The notes under the pieces are model-generated. The model searched no databases, was not told the origin of the DNA, and was given only the letters and a program-made list of their open reading frames with translations. From the NCBI RefSeq assembly GCF_014696435.1, contig NZ_JACJQG010000038.1, positions 22,278 to 86,277 on the forward strand: 64,000 nt of DNA, in the 5' to 3' direction. Positions 63,956 to 64,000 of this stretch are shown here, piece after piece. The translations under genes and the position numbers were made by a program. Within the stretch, counting starts at the first letter, position 1, and the number at the start of each line of letters is the position of its first letter. Source of the DNA: Calothrix anomala FACHB-343 (lineage in GTDB: Bacteria; Cyanobacteriota; Cyanobacteriia; Cyanobacteriales; Nostocaceae).

Positions 63956-64000
63956 GCCTGCCTTCGCAGGCTATCAAACTTTTAGCCTGCGAAGGCAGGC
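63956..64000. repeat. 16-bp GC-rich inverted repeat at window end
   Basis: GCCTGCCTTCGCAGGC (63956-63971) and its complement (63985-64000) are perfect arms with a 13-bp spacer. Each arm also folds on itself (GCCTGC/GCAGGC). It is REP-like and may continue beyond the window. Confidence 0.75.

Overview
The window comes from a filamentous, probably heterocyst-forming cyanobacterium (Nostocales-like). Three things point there: many HIP1 octamers (GCGATCGC), several short heptameric tandem repeats of the STRR type between genes, and core genes with cyanobacterial character (ldpA, an R3H/AAA ATPase of the ycf45 type, yvcK with an N-terminal membrane region). No rRNA, tRNA or CRISPR array was seen. 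The species cannot be named from the sequence alone.

Layout. (1) 1-13030: a cell-death-like cluster of three secreted or periplasmic CHAT proteases with long TPR arrays (the first is cut by the left edge) and one caspase-family (C14) protein with a twin-arginine leader. Each CHAT gene carries 11-18 near-identical 120-bp DNA repeats, and the first two are tandem duplicates including their upstream regions. (2) 13164-14666: small genes, including an HTH protein, a ribbon-helix-helix protein with a likely operator, and related hairpins. (3) 14747-23328: a complete Tn7-like transposition operon, tnsA-tnsB-tnsC-tnsD-tnsD, read leftward with mostly overlapping stop and start codons. It has two full-length TnsD/TniQ proteins and no cas genes. 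(4) 23471-44266: one gene of unknown function, then a strand-coherent run of fifteen tightly packed genes. These are two HsdS-like subunits, an N6-adenine methylase, a small winged-helix-like protein, a VapBC-type toxin-antitoxin pair, two unknown proteins, a STAS-GHKL-STAS protein, a 1443-residue P-loop ATPase, another unknown protein, NurA, HerA, a possible nuclease and a Ser/Thr kinase. I read this as a large, possibly undescribed, methylation-linked defence system carried as cargo. (5) 44532-45307: a helicase remnant, AT-rich DNA, and a candidate transposon end: three 20-bp direct repeats then a terminal ACA, four bases from the ruvC stop codon. (6) 45311-64000: ordinary chromosome: ruvC, yvcK, tsaE, a patatin-like lipase, a dihydroorotase-like gene, signal peptidase I, a MOSC protein, a three-gene two-component/c-di-GMP set, ldpA and an R3H/AAA ATPase, separated by STRR and palindromic repeats.

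How it may fit together. The Tn7-like machinery, the defence operon and perhaps the CHAT/caspase cluster look like one accessory island next to core DNA that begins at ruvC. If the 45242-45307 repeats are the right end, a TnsD protein may use the 3' end of ruvC as attachment site. The left end was not found and may lie outside the window. Inside the defence operon, HsdM and the two S subunits would mark self DNA. HerA-NurA and the large ATPase are candidate effectors, and the kinase and STAS-GHKL protein candidate switches. These roles are inferences from domain content.
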